Assembly: GCF_036884295.1 (NCBI RefSeq)
Contig: NZ_CP145608.1
Span: 124,001 to 188,000 of the forward strand
Direction: 5' to 3'
Source of the DNA: Brochothrix thermosphacta DSM 20171 = FSL F6-1036
Lineage (GTDB): Bacteria > Bacillota > Bacilli > Lactobacillales > Listeriaceae
DNA: 64,000 nt
Shown piece after piece: positions 19,345-27,948 of this stretch. Under the pieces are notes generated by a model. That model was not told where the DNA came from. It saw only the letters and a program-made list of their open reading frames with translations, and searched no databases. How positions within the stretch are numbered: position 1 is the first letter of the stretch; each line of letters begins with the position of its first letter. A program made the translations under genes and the position numbers.

Positions 19345-20238
19345 ATGATTGAACATTTAAACACTGAAAAACGTAACGAGAAAACAGCGGACTTAGATCA
19401 GATGTCTGTCTTAGAGATACTAACTGTGATGAACCAAGAGGATGAAACAATTCCGAAAGCGATTGCTAAAGAATTACCTGCGATTGAAAAAATGGTCAAA
19501 GCGGTTATTACGGCTTTTGAAAAAGGGGGTCGCTTATTTTATATTGGTGCTGGAACGAGTGGTCGTTTAGGTATCCTTGATGCGGTTGAATGTGTGCCAA
19601 CGTTTGGTACTGAACCGGAAATGGTACAAGGCTTAATTGCGGGTGGCGCGAAAGCGATTAAAGATGCAGTTGAAGGTGCTGAAGATTCAGAGGAATTAGC
19701 GGTTGCTGATTTGAAAGCTGCCCAATTAACTGAGAACGATGTTGTCATTGGTATCGCGGCGAGTGGTCGTACACCTTATGTTATTGGTGGTTTGGATTAT
19801 GCGAAAAACATAGGTGCAACGACGGGAAGTATAGCGTGTAACGCACCTGCTGAAATTAGTGAGCATGCTGATATTGCAATTGAAGTTGTATCAGGGGCAG
19901 AGATACTAACGGGTTCAACGCGTCTAAAAGCTGGAACAACACAAAAATTAGTGTTGAATATGATTTCAACGACAGCAATGATTGGTATCGGTAAAGTATA
20001 TAAAAACTTAATGGTAGATGTTCGTTCAACAAATATTAAATTAGTGCGACGTGCCAAAAATATCATTAAAGATGCAACAGGTTGTGATGAAGCGACAGCT
20101 GAACGTGTGTTTGAAGAGAGTAATCACCATGTGAAAACGGCGATTGTAATGGTATTAACAAATATGAGTTATGAAGAAGCGACAAATAGCTTGGTTGAGA
20201 ATAAAGGCTTTGTCCGTCGCACAATTGCAAAAGACTAA
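19345..20238 (+). CDS. murQ: N-acetylmuramic acid 6-phosphate etherase
   Basis: MurQ cleaves the D-lactyl ether of MurNAc-6-phosphate to give GlcNAc-6-phosphate and lactate in peptidoglycan recycling. The 297-residue protein is a SIS-fold enzyme of the usual length, with IGAGTSGRLGILDA, ECVPTFGTEPEMVQGLIAGG split over adjacent motifs, and a UBA-like C-terminal part (DEATAERVFEESNHHVKTAIVM). AGGAGTGGG precedes the ATG. It heads the murQ-murP-mupG-murR operon. Confidence 0.96.
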   Translation: MIEHLNTEKRNEKTADLDQMSVLEILTVMNQEDETIPKAIAKELPAIEKMVKAVITAFEKGGRLFYIGAGTSGRLGILDAVECVPTFGTEPEMVQGLIAGGAKAIKDAVEGAEDSEELAVADLKAAQLTENDVVIGIAASGRTPYVIGGLDYAKNIGATTGSIACNAPAEISEHADIAIEVVSGAEILTGSTRLKAGTTQKLVLNMISTTAMIGIGKVYKNLMVDVRSTNIKLVRRAKNIIKDATGCDEATAERVFEESNHHVKTAIVMVLTNMSYEEATNSLVENKGFVRRTIAKD

Positions 20239-20250
20239 GGGGGGAACATA

Positions 20251-21699
20251 ATGAGTAAAGAAACAGAATTAGCACAACGGATTTTAGGGCAAATTGGTGG
20301 CCTTGAAAATATTAGAGTTGTCAATCACTGTATGACACGTGTGCGTTTGAGTTTGCGTGATAACGATCAAGTCCAAATGGATGCCTTGAAACAAGTAAAA
20401 GGTGTGATGGGTGTTGTTGAAGAAGATACCATTCAAATCATCGTGGGTCCTGGTACGGTTAACAAAGTTGCGAAAGCGATGACGGATATGACGGGCGTGG
20501 AATTGGGTGCTGAGATTCCAACGGGGAATACGCACACAAGCGGTGGCAGTAATCGTGAAAAAGTAGAAGCCTTAGCTTCAGAAAATAAAGCGAAATATAA
20601 AAAAGGCGGCAACGGACGATTTAAACGTATTTTAGCGACAATTTCCGGTATTTTCATTCCGTTAATTCCAGCGTTTGTTGGTGCGGGGTTAATTGCGGGT
20701 ATTGGTGCAATTATCTCGAACATGTTAGTAGCAGAGCGAATTCATGGGATGCAATGGGAGCAAATCGTTTTAGTGTTGAATGTCATTAAAAACGCATTGT
20801 TTACCTTCTTAAATATCTATGTCGGTATTAATGCAGCGAAACAATTTGGTGCGACGTTGCCTCTGGGTGGTGTCATTGGTGGTGTTGTCTTGCTTAGTGG
20901 TGTGACACCTGATCAAACGATCCAAAATATCTTTACAAATGAACCTTTGATTGCTGGTCAAGGTGGGATAATTGGTGTAATACTTGCTGTTTACCTCTTA
21001 TCATTTATTGAAAAAGGGTTACGTACGTTTGTGCCTAATGCGATTGATATTATTGTGACACCAACGATTGCATTGCTTGTGACAGGTCTGGCGACAATCT
21101 TCTTGATTATGCCGGGCGCAGGTTATATCTCAGATGGTTTGTTAACAACAATTAACTGGGTGATTGGTACAGGTGGCGCAATTTCCGGCTTCTTGTTAGC
21201 GGTATTGTTTTTACCGATGGTAATGTTTGGTTTACACCAAGTGTTAACGCCGATTCATATCGAAATGATTGCTCAAACAGGAATGACAACATTATTGCCG
21301 ATTATTGCAATGGCAGGTGCCGGTCAAGTTGGTGCAGCAATTGCGTTATGGGTTAGATGTCGTAAAAATAAACCGTTAACAAACATCATTAAAGGTGCTT
21401 TACCAGTTGGTGTGCTTGGGATTGGAGAGCCACTCATCTATGGTGTAACATTACCATTAGGACGTCCATTTATTACTGCTTGTTTAGGTGGTGGTATTGG
21501 TGGTGCTGTGATTGGGTTATTCGGTAATGTGGGTTCAATTGCAATCGGACCGTCAGGTGTTGCCTTGATTCCGCTAATTAATACAGGTCATTGGATGATT
21601 TATATTTATGGCTTATTAGCTGCTTATGCTGCAGGTATGGTATTAACCTATTTCTTTGGTGTACCAAAATCAGCAATGGAAGCGATTGATGAAGACTAG
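20251..21699 (+). CDS. murP: PTS MurNAc-specific EIIBC component
   Basis: MurP imports and phosphorylates N-acetylmuramic acid or MurNAc-GlcNAc. The 482-residue protein has an N-terminal EIIB domain with the phosphorylated Cys27 in NHCMTRVRL, a linker of about 50 residues rich in charged residues, and an EIIC membrane domain with the GIGEPLIYGVTLPLGRPF substrate loop. No EIIA domain is fused, so a general EIIA-Glc must supply phosphate. It lies 12 bases after murQ. Substrate assignment rests on the operon context. Confidence 0.92.
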   Translation: MSKETELAQRILGQIGGLENIRVVNHCMTRVRLSLRDNDQVQMDALKQVKGVMGVVEEDTIQIIVGPGTVNKVAKAMTDMTGVELGAEIPTGNTHTSGGSNREKVEALASENKAKYKKGGNGRFKRILATISGIFIPLIPAFVGAGLIAGIGAIISNMLVAERIHGMQWEQIVLVLNVIKNALFTFLNIYVGINAAKQFGATLPLGGVIGGVVLLSGVTPDQTIQNIFTNEPLIAGQGGIIGVILAVYLLSFIEKGLRTFVPNAIDIIVTPTIALLVTGLATIFLIMPGAGYISDGLLTTINWVIGTGGAISGFLLAVLFLPMVMFGLHQVLTPIHIEMIAQTGMTTLLPIIAMAGAGQVGAAIALWVRCRKNKPLTNIIKGALPVGVLGIGEPLIYGVTLPLGRPFITACLGGGIGGAVIGLFGNVGSIAIGPSGVALIPLINTGHWMIYIYGLLAAYAAGMVLTYFFGVPKSAMEAIDED

Positions 21700-21704
21700 A
21701 GAAA

Positions 21705-21963
21705 AGCAGACTGCTAATAAAAGTCTGTTCCAGATTGTAGACAAAGTATCGAAAAGCTTCTTTTTTCTTTGCAGATGATTTAAACGACTTTGACTACGAT
21801 ATGAGAAGGCTGAATAGAAATGCTGTTATAGTAGGAACAACGAGCGAGTGACGGTGCGCGTACTAATGGTACGTAATCCCAAGCAAGCAAGAAGTGACGA
21901 CCTGGAACAGTGTTTATCTTCAGTCTCAAGCAGACTGCTAATAACAGTCTGCTCTTTTATTTT
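21705..21963. repeat. Gap between murP and mupG: duplicated hairpin around an inserted element
   Basis: AGCAGACTGCTAATAA occurs at 21705-21720 and again at 21929-21944. Each copy starts a hairpin (CAGACT / AGTCTG, and AGCAGACTG / CAGTCTGCT followed by a T-rich run that ends just before the mupG ribosome binding site). The 208 bases between the copies include CGTAC-TAATG-GTACG and AAGCAAGCAAGAAGTGACGAC, which resemble the hairpin repeat found in the 23S-5S spacers and before tdk. The second hairpin could attenuate mupG-murR expression. Confidence 0.55.
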
Positions 21964-21976
21964 AAGGAGTGATAAT

Positions 21977-23023
21977 ATGTTGGGTTTTTTAGTATCATTA
22001 ACAGAACAAAGTATCGCAGAAAATAAGCGTTTGATTAAACAGATGTCAACCGCAGGTAGTCGTTACGTGTTTACTTCGTTACAAATGCCTGAAGAAAGGG
22101 ACCGTGATTTAACAGCTGTTATAAAAGAGCTAGGTGACTGTATGAAAGAGCAGCAGTTACAATGGATAGCTGACGTATCGCCCGCAACATTTGAACGTTA
22201 TACTGAAGCGGATTTAGCATCATGGGGATTCACTGGTTTAAGGATTGATGATGGCGTGACAATGAGACAAATTGCGGGGATGACACAACGATGGCAAATT
22301 ATTTTGAATGCCAGTACCTTAACGGCTGCTGATTTAGCCGAACTAACAGCGGAACAGGCTGTATTTGAAAACTTAAGTGCCTGGTATAATTATTACCCAC
22401 GTCCTGAAACGGGATTGGCACGTGAGGCAGTGAGAGCGCATACGAGCTTCATCAAAAGCCATGGTTTAACAACAGGTGCATTTATTCAAGGAGATGGTCA
22501 ACAAAGAGGGCCGATTTTTGCTGGTTTGCCAACATTAGAAGCACATCGTGACCTGCATCCATTGGCGCAGTACTTCAATCTGCTAGATATTGGTATCGAT
22601 ACGGTTTTAATTGGTGATTTGAGTTTAGCTGAATCAACATTAGTACAGTTTAAGAAATGGTTTAATGAACGCATTATCCAGTTACATGTGACCGTTTTAG
22701 AAAATACCGTGGATTGGTTATCACCTGTTTATCAAGTGAGACGTGATGTGGCACGCGATGTCATCCGAGCAGCAAATAGTCGCATTGAATTTTCTAACCA
22801 TTATCATCCAATAGCACCTGCTAACTGTCAGGAACGTTTACGAGGAAGTGTTACGATTGATAACGCTGCTTATTTAAGGTATGAAGGTGAATTACAAATT
22901 ATACTCGGTGATTTGTTAGCGGATGAGAAGGTGAATGTTGTGGGTAGAGTAGTAATGGAAGAACATGTACTATTGCGCTATGTGAATAAGCCAAACTCTC
23001 GCTTCACATGTGTCGTACGATAG
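21977..23023 (+). CDS. mupG: 6-phospho-N-acetylmuramidase MupG (DUF871 family)
   Basis: MupG of Staphylococcus aureus cleaves MurNAc-6P-GlcNAc, the product of MurP, inside the cell. This 348-residue protein matches the DUF871 family: an N-terminal TIM barrel (to about residue 230, with SPATFERYT, LRIDDG, WYNYYPRPETGL) and a C-terminal cyclophilin-like beta domain. The frame is open to 21848, but those 43 residues come from intergenic repeat sequence. AAGGAG precedes the ATG at 21977. The neighbours murQ, murP and murR are the same set as in S. aureus. Confidence 0.9.
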   Translation: MLGFLVSLTEQSIAENKRLIKQMSTAGSRYVFTSLQMPEERDRDLTAVIKELGDCMKEQQLQWIADVSPATFERYTEADLASWGFTGLRIDDGVTMRQIAGMTQRWQIILNASTLTAADLAELTAEQAVFENLSAWYNYYPRPETGLAREAVRAHTSFIKSHGLTTGAFIQGDGQQRGPIFAGLPTLEAHRDLHPLAQYFNLLDIGIDTVLIGDLSLAESTLVQFKKWFNERIIQLHVTVLENTVDWLSPVYQVRRDVARDVIRAANSRIEFSNHYHPIAPANCQERLRGSVTIDNAAYLRYEGELQIILGDLLADEKVNVVGRVVMEEHVLLRYVNKPNSRFTCVVR

Positions 23024-23062
23024 TGATAGAATAGAAATAATGAAGAGAACGGGGGAGAATGG

Positions 23063-23908
23063 ATGAGTGGGTTAATCAGTCATCGTATAGAAATGAATCT
23101 AAGCAAGCTATCTAAAGTGGAACAACAGGTGGCGCAGCTTATTCTGGATAAAGGCCATGCGATTGCACAACTATCAACGCAGGAAATTGCAAAACAAGCA
23201 CAAACCAGTCCTGCATCAGTGGTGCGTTTTTGTCGTTCGATGGGATTGAAGGGCGTACCTGAGTTAAAGATGGCCTTGTCTGCTGAAAGTGGTCAGGATA
23301 AGATGACAGGTTACTATGACATCCGTTCAGATGAAGCCCCCGATATCCTTATACGTAAGTTAAAAGCCAATACCATTCAAACGTTAGAAGATACACTTGC
23401 CATGGTTGATGTGAAGCAGCTTCAAACGATAGCGGATAAGATGGTTGAAGCGGAGACGATATTTATATTTGGTATCGGAGCTTCTTGGCTCGTAGCAGAA
23501 GACTTTATGCAAAAATGGTTACGATTAGGTAAACATGTTTATGCGGTACAAGATACCCATTTAATGGCAACCATTATGACGACAGCGCCTAAGAAAGCGA
23601 TGTTCTTTGGTATCTCATACAGTGGTGAGACAAGAGAAGTCATCAAGTTGCGCGATATTGCTAAATTTAATGGGATACAAACAGTTTCGTTAACAGGATT
23701 TGGTAGCAATACGCTAAATCGTGAAGTAGATCATGTATTACAAACATCTCATGCGCCAGAAGCCCTTTTAAGGAGTGCAGCAACGAGTTCAAGAACGGCG
23801 CAAATGTTTATTGTTGATTCGCTCTTTTATGTATACGCAGCTAAGGATATTGCACGTACACAACAGCTGTTACAGGAAACGCGCGGAACTATTGCCGATT
23901 TAAAATGA
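23063..23908 (+). CDS. murR: RpiR-family transcriptional regulator MurR
   Basis: A 281-residue RpiR-type repressor with an N-terminal HTH domain (residues about 1-75, with STQEIAKQAQTSPASVVRFCRSMG) and a C-terminal SIS sugar-phosphate domain (IFGIGASWLVAEDFMQKWLRLG, FFGISYSGETREVI). MurR proteins are known to respond to MurNAc-6-phosphate. It closes the mur operon, and the TGAAAT/ATTTCA palindromes before murQ are its likely operators. Confidence 0.9.
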   Translation: MSGLISHRIEMNLSKLSKVEQQVAQLILDKGHAIAQLSTQEIAKQAQTSPASVVRFCRSMGLKGVPELKMALSAESGQDKMTGYYDIRSDEAPDILIRKLKANTIQTLEDTLAMVDVKQLQTIADKMVEAETIFIFGIGASWLVAEDFMQKWLRLGKHVYAVQDTHLMATIMTTAPKKAMFFGISYSGETREVIKLRDIAKFNGIQTVSLTGFGSNTLNREVDHVLQTSHAPEALLRSAATSSRTAQMFIVDSLFYVYAAKDIARTQQLLQETRGTIADLK

Positions 23909-23921
23909 GAGGATGATCAAA

Positions 23922-24134
23922 ATGAAAACTAAAAGAAGTATGCAGCTGAAAGTGTTTTATTGGGCGTTGATGGCGATCCTTTTTACCATCGTAGCATGGC
24001 TGAATACAGAACCTTTTTATCGTTGGATTGCCATTACGTGGGTTGTTATCTGCATCGTGTATATCTTTGTGTTGATTAGAAACTATCATAGAACAAAAAA
24101 TGCACCCTCAAAAACAGAGGATGCATCAGAGTGA
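23922..24134 (+). CDS. Small two-helix membrane protein of unknown function
   Basis: A 70-residue protein with two predicted transmembrane helices (about residues 10-28 and 35-53) and a hydrophilic C-terminal tail. The reading frame is open from an ATG at 23913, but GAGAGG is placed for the ATG at 23922. It starts 13 bases after murR, so it is probably the last gene of the mur operon and may play a role at the membrane in cell wall recycling. No family is recognised. Confidence 0.7.
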   Translation: MKTKRSMQLKVFYWALMAILFTIVAWLNTEPFYRWIAITWVVICIVYIFVLIRNYHRTKNAPSKTEDASE

Positions 24135-24139
24135 ATTCA

Positions 24140-24174
24140 AGCAGTAAATCGTACACACGGTTTACTGCTTTTTT
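24140..24174 (+). terminator. Terminator after the mur operon
   Basis: AGCAGTAAATCG pairs with CGGTTTACTGCT around a six-base loop, followed by six T. The convergent ykoC-type gene ends inside the T tract. Confidence 0.85.
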
Positions 24175-24919
24175 AATTGAAGAAGAATAAACATCCGCCG
24201 ATAATAGCTAGCCATAGTAACGTATAATAAACGTCAACGCGTGAAAAAGTCGTTGTGTAATAAAACGTACGTGGGCCAGTCGTGAATTTTTTTGCTGACA
24301 TGGCGACTGAGATTCGAAAGGCTCTGCGAATTGATTGAGATAACATGGTAATGCTGTAACGTTTCATTTTTTCCCAAACACCACGGGGCCCCTTAATACG
24401 AGAAACGCCACGCACACGCATTGCTTTATTTAAAATCGTAATCTCTTCTGCCATGATAGGAATCAATCGAAAGACTGTGAGGAAACTATATGCAATAAAG
24501 GTAGGGACTTTGAATTGTTGCATCGCTGAATAAAAGAATAAAACAGGGTTCGTCGTTGTAGCGAATGACAACCCGATTAATGAGAAAAACAATGTACGTA
24601 AGATAATCATCGTTCCGTGAGCTAAACTTTCACTAGAAATGCGCCACCATAAAAATTGAAATAACACATCATCTCCAAGGCCAAAGAGAATGACGGTAAT
24701 ACCACTGAAAAATGCTAAAAGAACAAAGGGTAATAATAAGCCTACCTTCCATTTTAAAGTTAAGGGCGAAAAGATGAGATATACCAATAAAGCACAACCA
24801 GATAAAGCAGCTAAGAGAGTCACATCACGTAAAAAAATCGTTAATAATGTGATGATAAAGAAAATTAAAAACTTATAGGCCGGATTTACACGGCGAAAGA
24901 AAGCTGTTTCAGTTACCAT
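24173..24919 (-). CDS. ykoC: ECF transporter transmembrane (T) component, YkoC-like
   Basis: A 248-residue EcfT-family protein with about five transmembrane helices and the coupling motifs KAMRVRGVSR and AMSAKKF; the second lacks the classic Ala-Arg-Gly. It is shorter than the housekeeping EcfT at 6296. A TTG at 24925 is in frame, but AGGAGG is better placed for the ATG at 24919, which begins 2 bases after the stop codon of the upstream ATPase gene. It is the third gene of a dedicated thiamin-precursor transporter. Confidence 0.85.
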   Translation of the reverse strand: MVTETAFFRRVNPAYKFLIFFIITLLTIFLRDVTLLAALSGCALLVYLIFSPLTLKWKVGLLLPFVLLAFFSGITVILFGLGDDVLFQFLWWRISSESLAHGTMIILRTLFFSLIGLSFATTTNPVLFFYSAMQQFKVPTFIAYSFLTVFRLIPIMAEEITILNKAMRVRGVSRIKGPRGVWEKMKRYSITMLSQSIRRAFRISVAMSAKKFTTGPRTFYYTTTFSRVDVYYTLLWLAIIGGCLFFFN

Positions 24920-24921
24920 CG

Positions 24922-26316
24922 TCAAACCCCTCCTTTTACAGTAGCGATACCATCTTTGACATTGATCACACCTGTTGCGTAACGCTCGATGATTTCTGGC
25001 TCATGGGTAATCATTAGGATGGCCATGCCTTTTTTGCGCCAATGTTCTAGACTCTCAATCAAGCGGAAGGTATTACGGGCATCTTGACCAAAAGTGGGTT
25101 CATCTAGTAATAATAGTTGTGGTTCTGTAATAACGCTTGAAGCAACGCTTAAACGTCGTTTTTGCCCCATTGATAATGAGAGCGGATGAATTGCTTGGCG
25201 TGCCGTCAGGCTGAAATAGTCTAAATAGGCGAGGATACGTTCCTCTTTAGCCTCTTCAGTGAGTTTTTCGAATTGTAAGCCAAAGGCCAAATCCTCTTTT
25301 ACTGTATCACATACAAATTGATAATCAGGATTTTGGAAGACGAAGCCCGTTGTTTCTTGTGAACCATTTGGGAAAGTGAGTTTTCCGCTTGTTTTAAGCA
25401 AGCCGCGAAGTCCTTCTAACAAGGTGGATTTCCCTGAGCCGTTCTCCCCGGAAATACAAAGCCAATCCCCCGTTTGAACAGTGAGGTTATCTAGGGAAAC
25501 CACTGTTTGTTTTTTTCGTTTTACTTTGAACTGTGAAGCGGTGAGTAAATTTTCAGGAGATGCGATAGGAATACGCTCGAATTTTGGAGCAAGTGTCCAA
25601 CTTTCAGGGTGCCAAATCCCGGCATCGTGCAGATAGTCTGTATGTGTTGTCAAAATTTCAGCAGTAGGTCCATCCGCTATAATGGAGCCATCTTCTGACA
25701 TAATGACTATGCGCGAGACATAATCGATAATTTCGGTAATCTTATGTTCCACTACGATGACCGTTTGTTGCTGAGTGAGCTGTTTCATTTGTTCCCAAAA
25801 ATACTGTGTTGCTTCAGGGTCAAGCATTGCTGTGGGTTCATCTAGGTAGTAGAAATCACTTTTCAGAGCTAATAAACTCGCTAATTGCAAACGTTGCTTC
25901 ATTCCGCCTGACAATTTATTGATGGCGGTATGTGTATCCGTTGTAACGTTAGCAAGTGCCATGTAATGAGCAATACGCTCCGGCATCTCTGCTGAGGGAA
26001 TTTGTTGATTTTCAAATACGAACGCAATTTCTTCATCCGTGTAAGGCATGTTGAATTGCGCATCAGGATCTTGAAAGAAATACGCGGTGTTATCAGGGAC
26101 ACGTAAATCATCCCATTTAGCAGGGACATCAATAATGGTTGGAATAAGCCCAGCTAATACTTCGAGTAAGGTGGATTTACCAGCACCACTAGGGCCTAAA
26201 ACTAAGATTTTTTCACCGCTTGTATAAGAAAAATCCAGATTTTTAAGAAACGCTTCTTTCATACCTGGAAATAACAGTCGTAGATTTTTTGTGCCATACT
26301 CGTTATTTGAGAGCAT
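24922..26316 (-). CDS. ykoD: ECF transporter duplicated ATPase, YkoD-like
   Basis: A 464-residue protein with two ABC ATPase domains in tandem. First domain: Walker A GPSGAGKST and signature LSGGMKQRLQLA, Walker B FYYLDEPTAMLDP. Second domain: Walker A GENGSGKST, signature LSMGQKRRLSVA, Walker B LLLLDEPTFGQDA. The frame extends 22 codons upstream into the ykoE gene; AAAGGA suits the ATG at 26316, giving a 14-base overlap with ykoE. It powers uptake of thiamin or its pyrimidine moiety together with the flanking genes. Confidence 0.9.
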   Translation of the reverse strand: MLSNNEYGTKNLRLLFPGMKEAFLKNLDFSYTSGEKILVLGPSGAGKSTLLEVLAGLIPTIIDVPAKWDDLRVPDNTAYFFQDPDAQFNMPYTDEEIAFVFENQQIPSAEMPERIAHYMALANVTTDTHTAINKLSGGMKQRLQLASLLALKSDFYYLDEPTAMLDPEATQYFWEQMKQLTQQQTVIVVEHKITEIIDYVSRIVIMSEDGSIIADGPTAEILTTHTDYLHDAGIWHPESWTLAPKFERIPIASPENLLTASQFKVKRKKQTVVSLDNLTVQTGDWLCISGENGSGKSTLLEGLRGLLKTSGKLTFPNGSQETTGFVFQNPDYQFVCDTVKEDLAFGLQFEKLTEEAKEERILAYLDYFSLTARQAIHPLSLSMGQKRRLSVASSVITEPQLLLLDEPTFGQDARNTFRLIESLEHWRKKGMAILMITHEPEIIERYATGVINVKDGIATVKGGV

Positions 26317-26878
26317 CGTAGTCATCCTTTGTGATGGGACGTACCATTTGAGCAACACCTGTTTTCTCCATTGCTTTAGCAAGGTAGTAAGTTAAGAAAC
26401 CGGTAATGATGATTGTACCAATGAAGCGGAAAACAATGATAAGAGTCAAAGCCCAAGGTTGAACAGCGAGGTAACCATATGGCCAGTCAATTAAGAAAGA
26501 AGCAAGGCAAGCTAGTAAGCCTGATATAATAGCCGTATCTAATGTGAAACGACGGTAACGCGTCATCAAAAAGATGAGTTCACAAGCAAGTCCTTGACCA
26601 ATACCGTAAACAAAACTTTGCATCCCCATACCTCCTGCTAAAAATGTTTCAATTAGCGCCGCAGCTGCTTCTGCTATTAAGGCTACACCAGGTTTGCGGA
26701 TAATTAACATTGCAAATGGCCCGGCCATGAACCAAAACCCATAAATCACTTGTTCCAATTGTAAACCAAAGGGTTTTAATAAATCATAAGGAATCGTACC
26801 TACTTTATAAATAATCCCGAACACTAATGCAATGACAATCGCTACCAAGGTATCCTTTAATGTGAGTGTCTTTTTCAT
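26303..26878 (-). CDS. ykoE: ECF transporter substrate-binding component, YkoE family (thiamin/HMP)
   Basis: A 191-residue integral membrane protein with about six helices, related to YkoE, the predicted hydroxymethylpyrimidine/thiamin S component of ykoFEDC systems. Signature features are YGFWFMAGPFAMLIIRKPG and MGMQSFVYGIGQGLACE. GGGGAG precedes the ATG. A TPP riboswitch lies upstream on the same strand, which strongly supports the substrate. A ykoF gene is not present here. Confidence 0.9.
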   Translation of the reverse strand: MKKTLTLKDTLVAIVIALVFGIIYKVGTIPYDLLKPFGLQLEQVIYGFWFMAGPFAMLIIRKPGVALIAEAAAALIETFLAGGMGMQSFVYGIGQGLACELIFLMTRYRRFTLDTAIISGLLACLASFLIDWPYGYLAVQPWALTLIIVFRFIGTIIITGFLTYYLAKAMEKTGVAQMVRPITKDDYDALK

Positions 26879-26911
26879 CTGAATCTCCCCTTTTATCTTA
26901 TTTTAGGGCAT

Positions 26912-26959
26912 AAAAAAAGCCCCGTTTACATTACCCAAAACCAGGGTTGTAAGCGAAAC
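26912..26959 (-). terminator. TPP riboswitch expression platform terminator
   Basis: On the minus strand GTTTCG and TTACAACCC pair with GGGTAATGTAA and CGGGGC, followed by seven T (read as A at 26912-26918). It lies between the aptamer and ykoE. TPP binding would favour this hairpin and stop transcription. Confidence 0.8.
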
Positions 26960-27002
26960 GTGTTAAAGGTACAGACTTAACCTTTATAATAAATAGACGT
27001 TT

Positions 27003-27091
27003 CCACTTTCCTACGCTGGTATTAACCAAATCAGGTTCAAAGGGATTAGACATACCGTCTATCTCAGCTAAATGAATAGCACCCCTAGTGG
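27003..27091 (-). promoter_or_regulatory. TPP riboswitch (THI element)
   Basis: The minus strand reads CCACTAGGGGTGCT ... CTGAGA ... CCCTTTGAACCTGA ... AATACCAGCGTAGGAAAGTGG in separate segments. These are the conserved thiamin pyrophosphate aptamer motifs, closed by a CCACT/AGTGG P1 stem. It controls the ykoE-ykoD-ykoC operon by a downstream terminator. Confidence 0.95.
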
Positions 27092-27150
27092 ATAAATATA
27101 AGTTGGTTAAAATATAACACAGACGTTTCACATTAGCAAACGCCGCTCTT

Positions 27151-27180
27151 TTGTTAACTTTTAAAATAAAAGGTTGACAT
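27151..27180 (+). promoter_or_regulatory. BirA box at bioY
   Basis: TTGTTAAC, 14 bases, then GTTGACAT forms the interrupted palindrome typical of Firmicutes biotin repressor (BirA) operators. Its right half overlaps the -35 box of the bioY promoter, so biotin-loaded BirA would block transcription. Confidence 0.75.
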
Positions 27181-27202
27181 TGTTGGTGAGGAAAGTTAAA
27201 AT
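27174..27202 (+). promoter_or_regulatory. bioY promoter
   Basis: TTGACA (27174-27179), 17 bases, TAAAAT (27197-27202), about 30 bases upstream of the bioY start codon. Confidence 0.8.
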
Positions 27203-27232
27203 TTACTTATTCGAGGAATAGGGGAGATTCAG

Positions 27233-27778
27233 ATGAAAACACATTCAATTGCATTTATAGGGATAATGATAGCAGTACTTATTATTTTAGGATTTATACC
27301 ACCGATCACGATAGGAATCATACCCGTTCCAATTGCAGTACAAAGCATGGGTGTCTTATTAGCAGGATTGTTATTAGGTAAGCGGAACGGTACTATCGCA
27401 GTATTGTTATTGTTGCTGCTTGTTGCAGTAGGTTTACCTGTTTTGGCAGGAGGTCGTGGTGGGTTCGCGTTGTTTTACAGCCCAACTGCTGGTTATATAA
27501 TTGCTTATCCAATCGCTGCTTTTTTAATTGGCTGGTGGAGTGGTAAGTTAGGCGAAAAGCCCTCATTTCTTCGGTTGTTCGCAGTGACTGTTATAGCTGG
27601 GGTGCTAGTCATCGATTCATTTGGAGCAATTGGTTTACACTTTGTTACGGGTATGCCTTTAAAAGCTGCATTCTTATCGAACTTGGTATTTATTCCAGGT
27701 GATTTACTAAAAGCGATATTGAGCGTTATCATTTTACAACGATTACCCAAAAATTTACGCTACAAGTTAAGAGCCTAA
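27233..27778 (+). CDS. bioY: Biotin ECF transporter S component BioY
   Basis: A 181-residue membrane protein of the BioY family with about six helices. The typical signature GRGGFALFYSPTAGYIIAYP is present, as is FIPGDLLKAILS near the end. BioY binds biotin and works with the shared EcfA1-EcfA2-EcfT module, encoded at 4610-7093. GGGGAG precedes the ATG. A BirA box overlaps its promoter, which supports the function. No biotin synthesis gene is visible here, so the cell may depend on uptake. Confidence 0.93.
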   Translation: MKTHSIAFIGIMIAVLIILGFIPPITIGIIPVPIAVQSMGVLLAGLLLGKRNGTIAVLLLLLLVAVGLPVLAGGRGGFALFYSPTAGYIIAYPIAAFLIGWWSGKLGEKPSFLRLFAVTVIAGVLVIDSFGAIGLHFVTGMPLKAAFLSNLVFIPGDLLKAILSVIILQRLPKNLRYKLRA

Positions 27779-27784
27779 TAAAAA

Positions 27785-27823
27785 AGTCCTATATCGGCTA
27801 TGGTTAGCGATATAGGGCTTTTT
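27785..27823 (+). terminator. Terminator after bioY
   Basis: AGTCCTATATCG pairs with CGATATAGGGCT (one G-T pair), followed by five T. Confidence 0.85.
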
Positions 27824-27948
27824 GTTGTTTCTGGAATAATCAATTAGAAGTGTTATAATGACTGTAAGTTAATAATTAGTGTATGAGTGTTAGTGCCAGA
27901 TATAAATTGATAAAATTTTATAAAATACGTCAATAAAAGGAGAACGAT

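Noticed and set aside
21848-21976. Longer N-terminus of MupG
   Set aside because: The extra codons run through the hairpin repeat and lack a ribosome binding site; the ATG at 21977 has a clear one.
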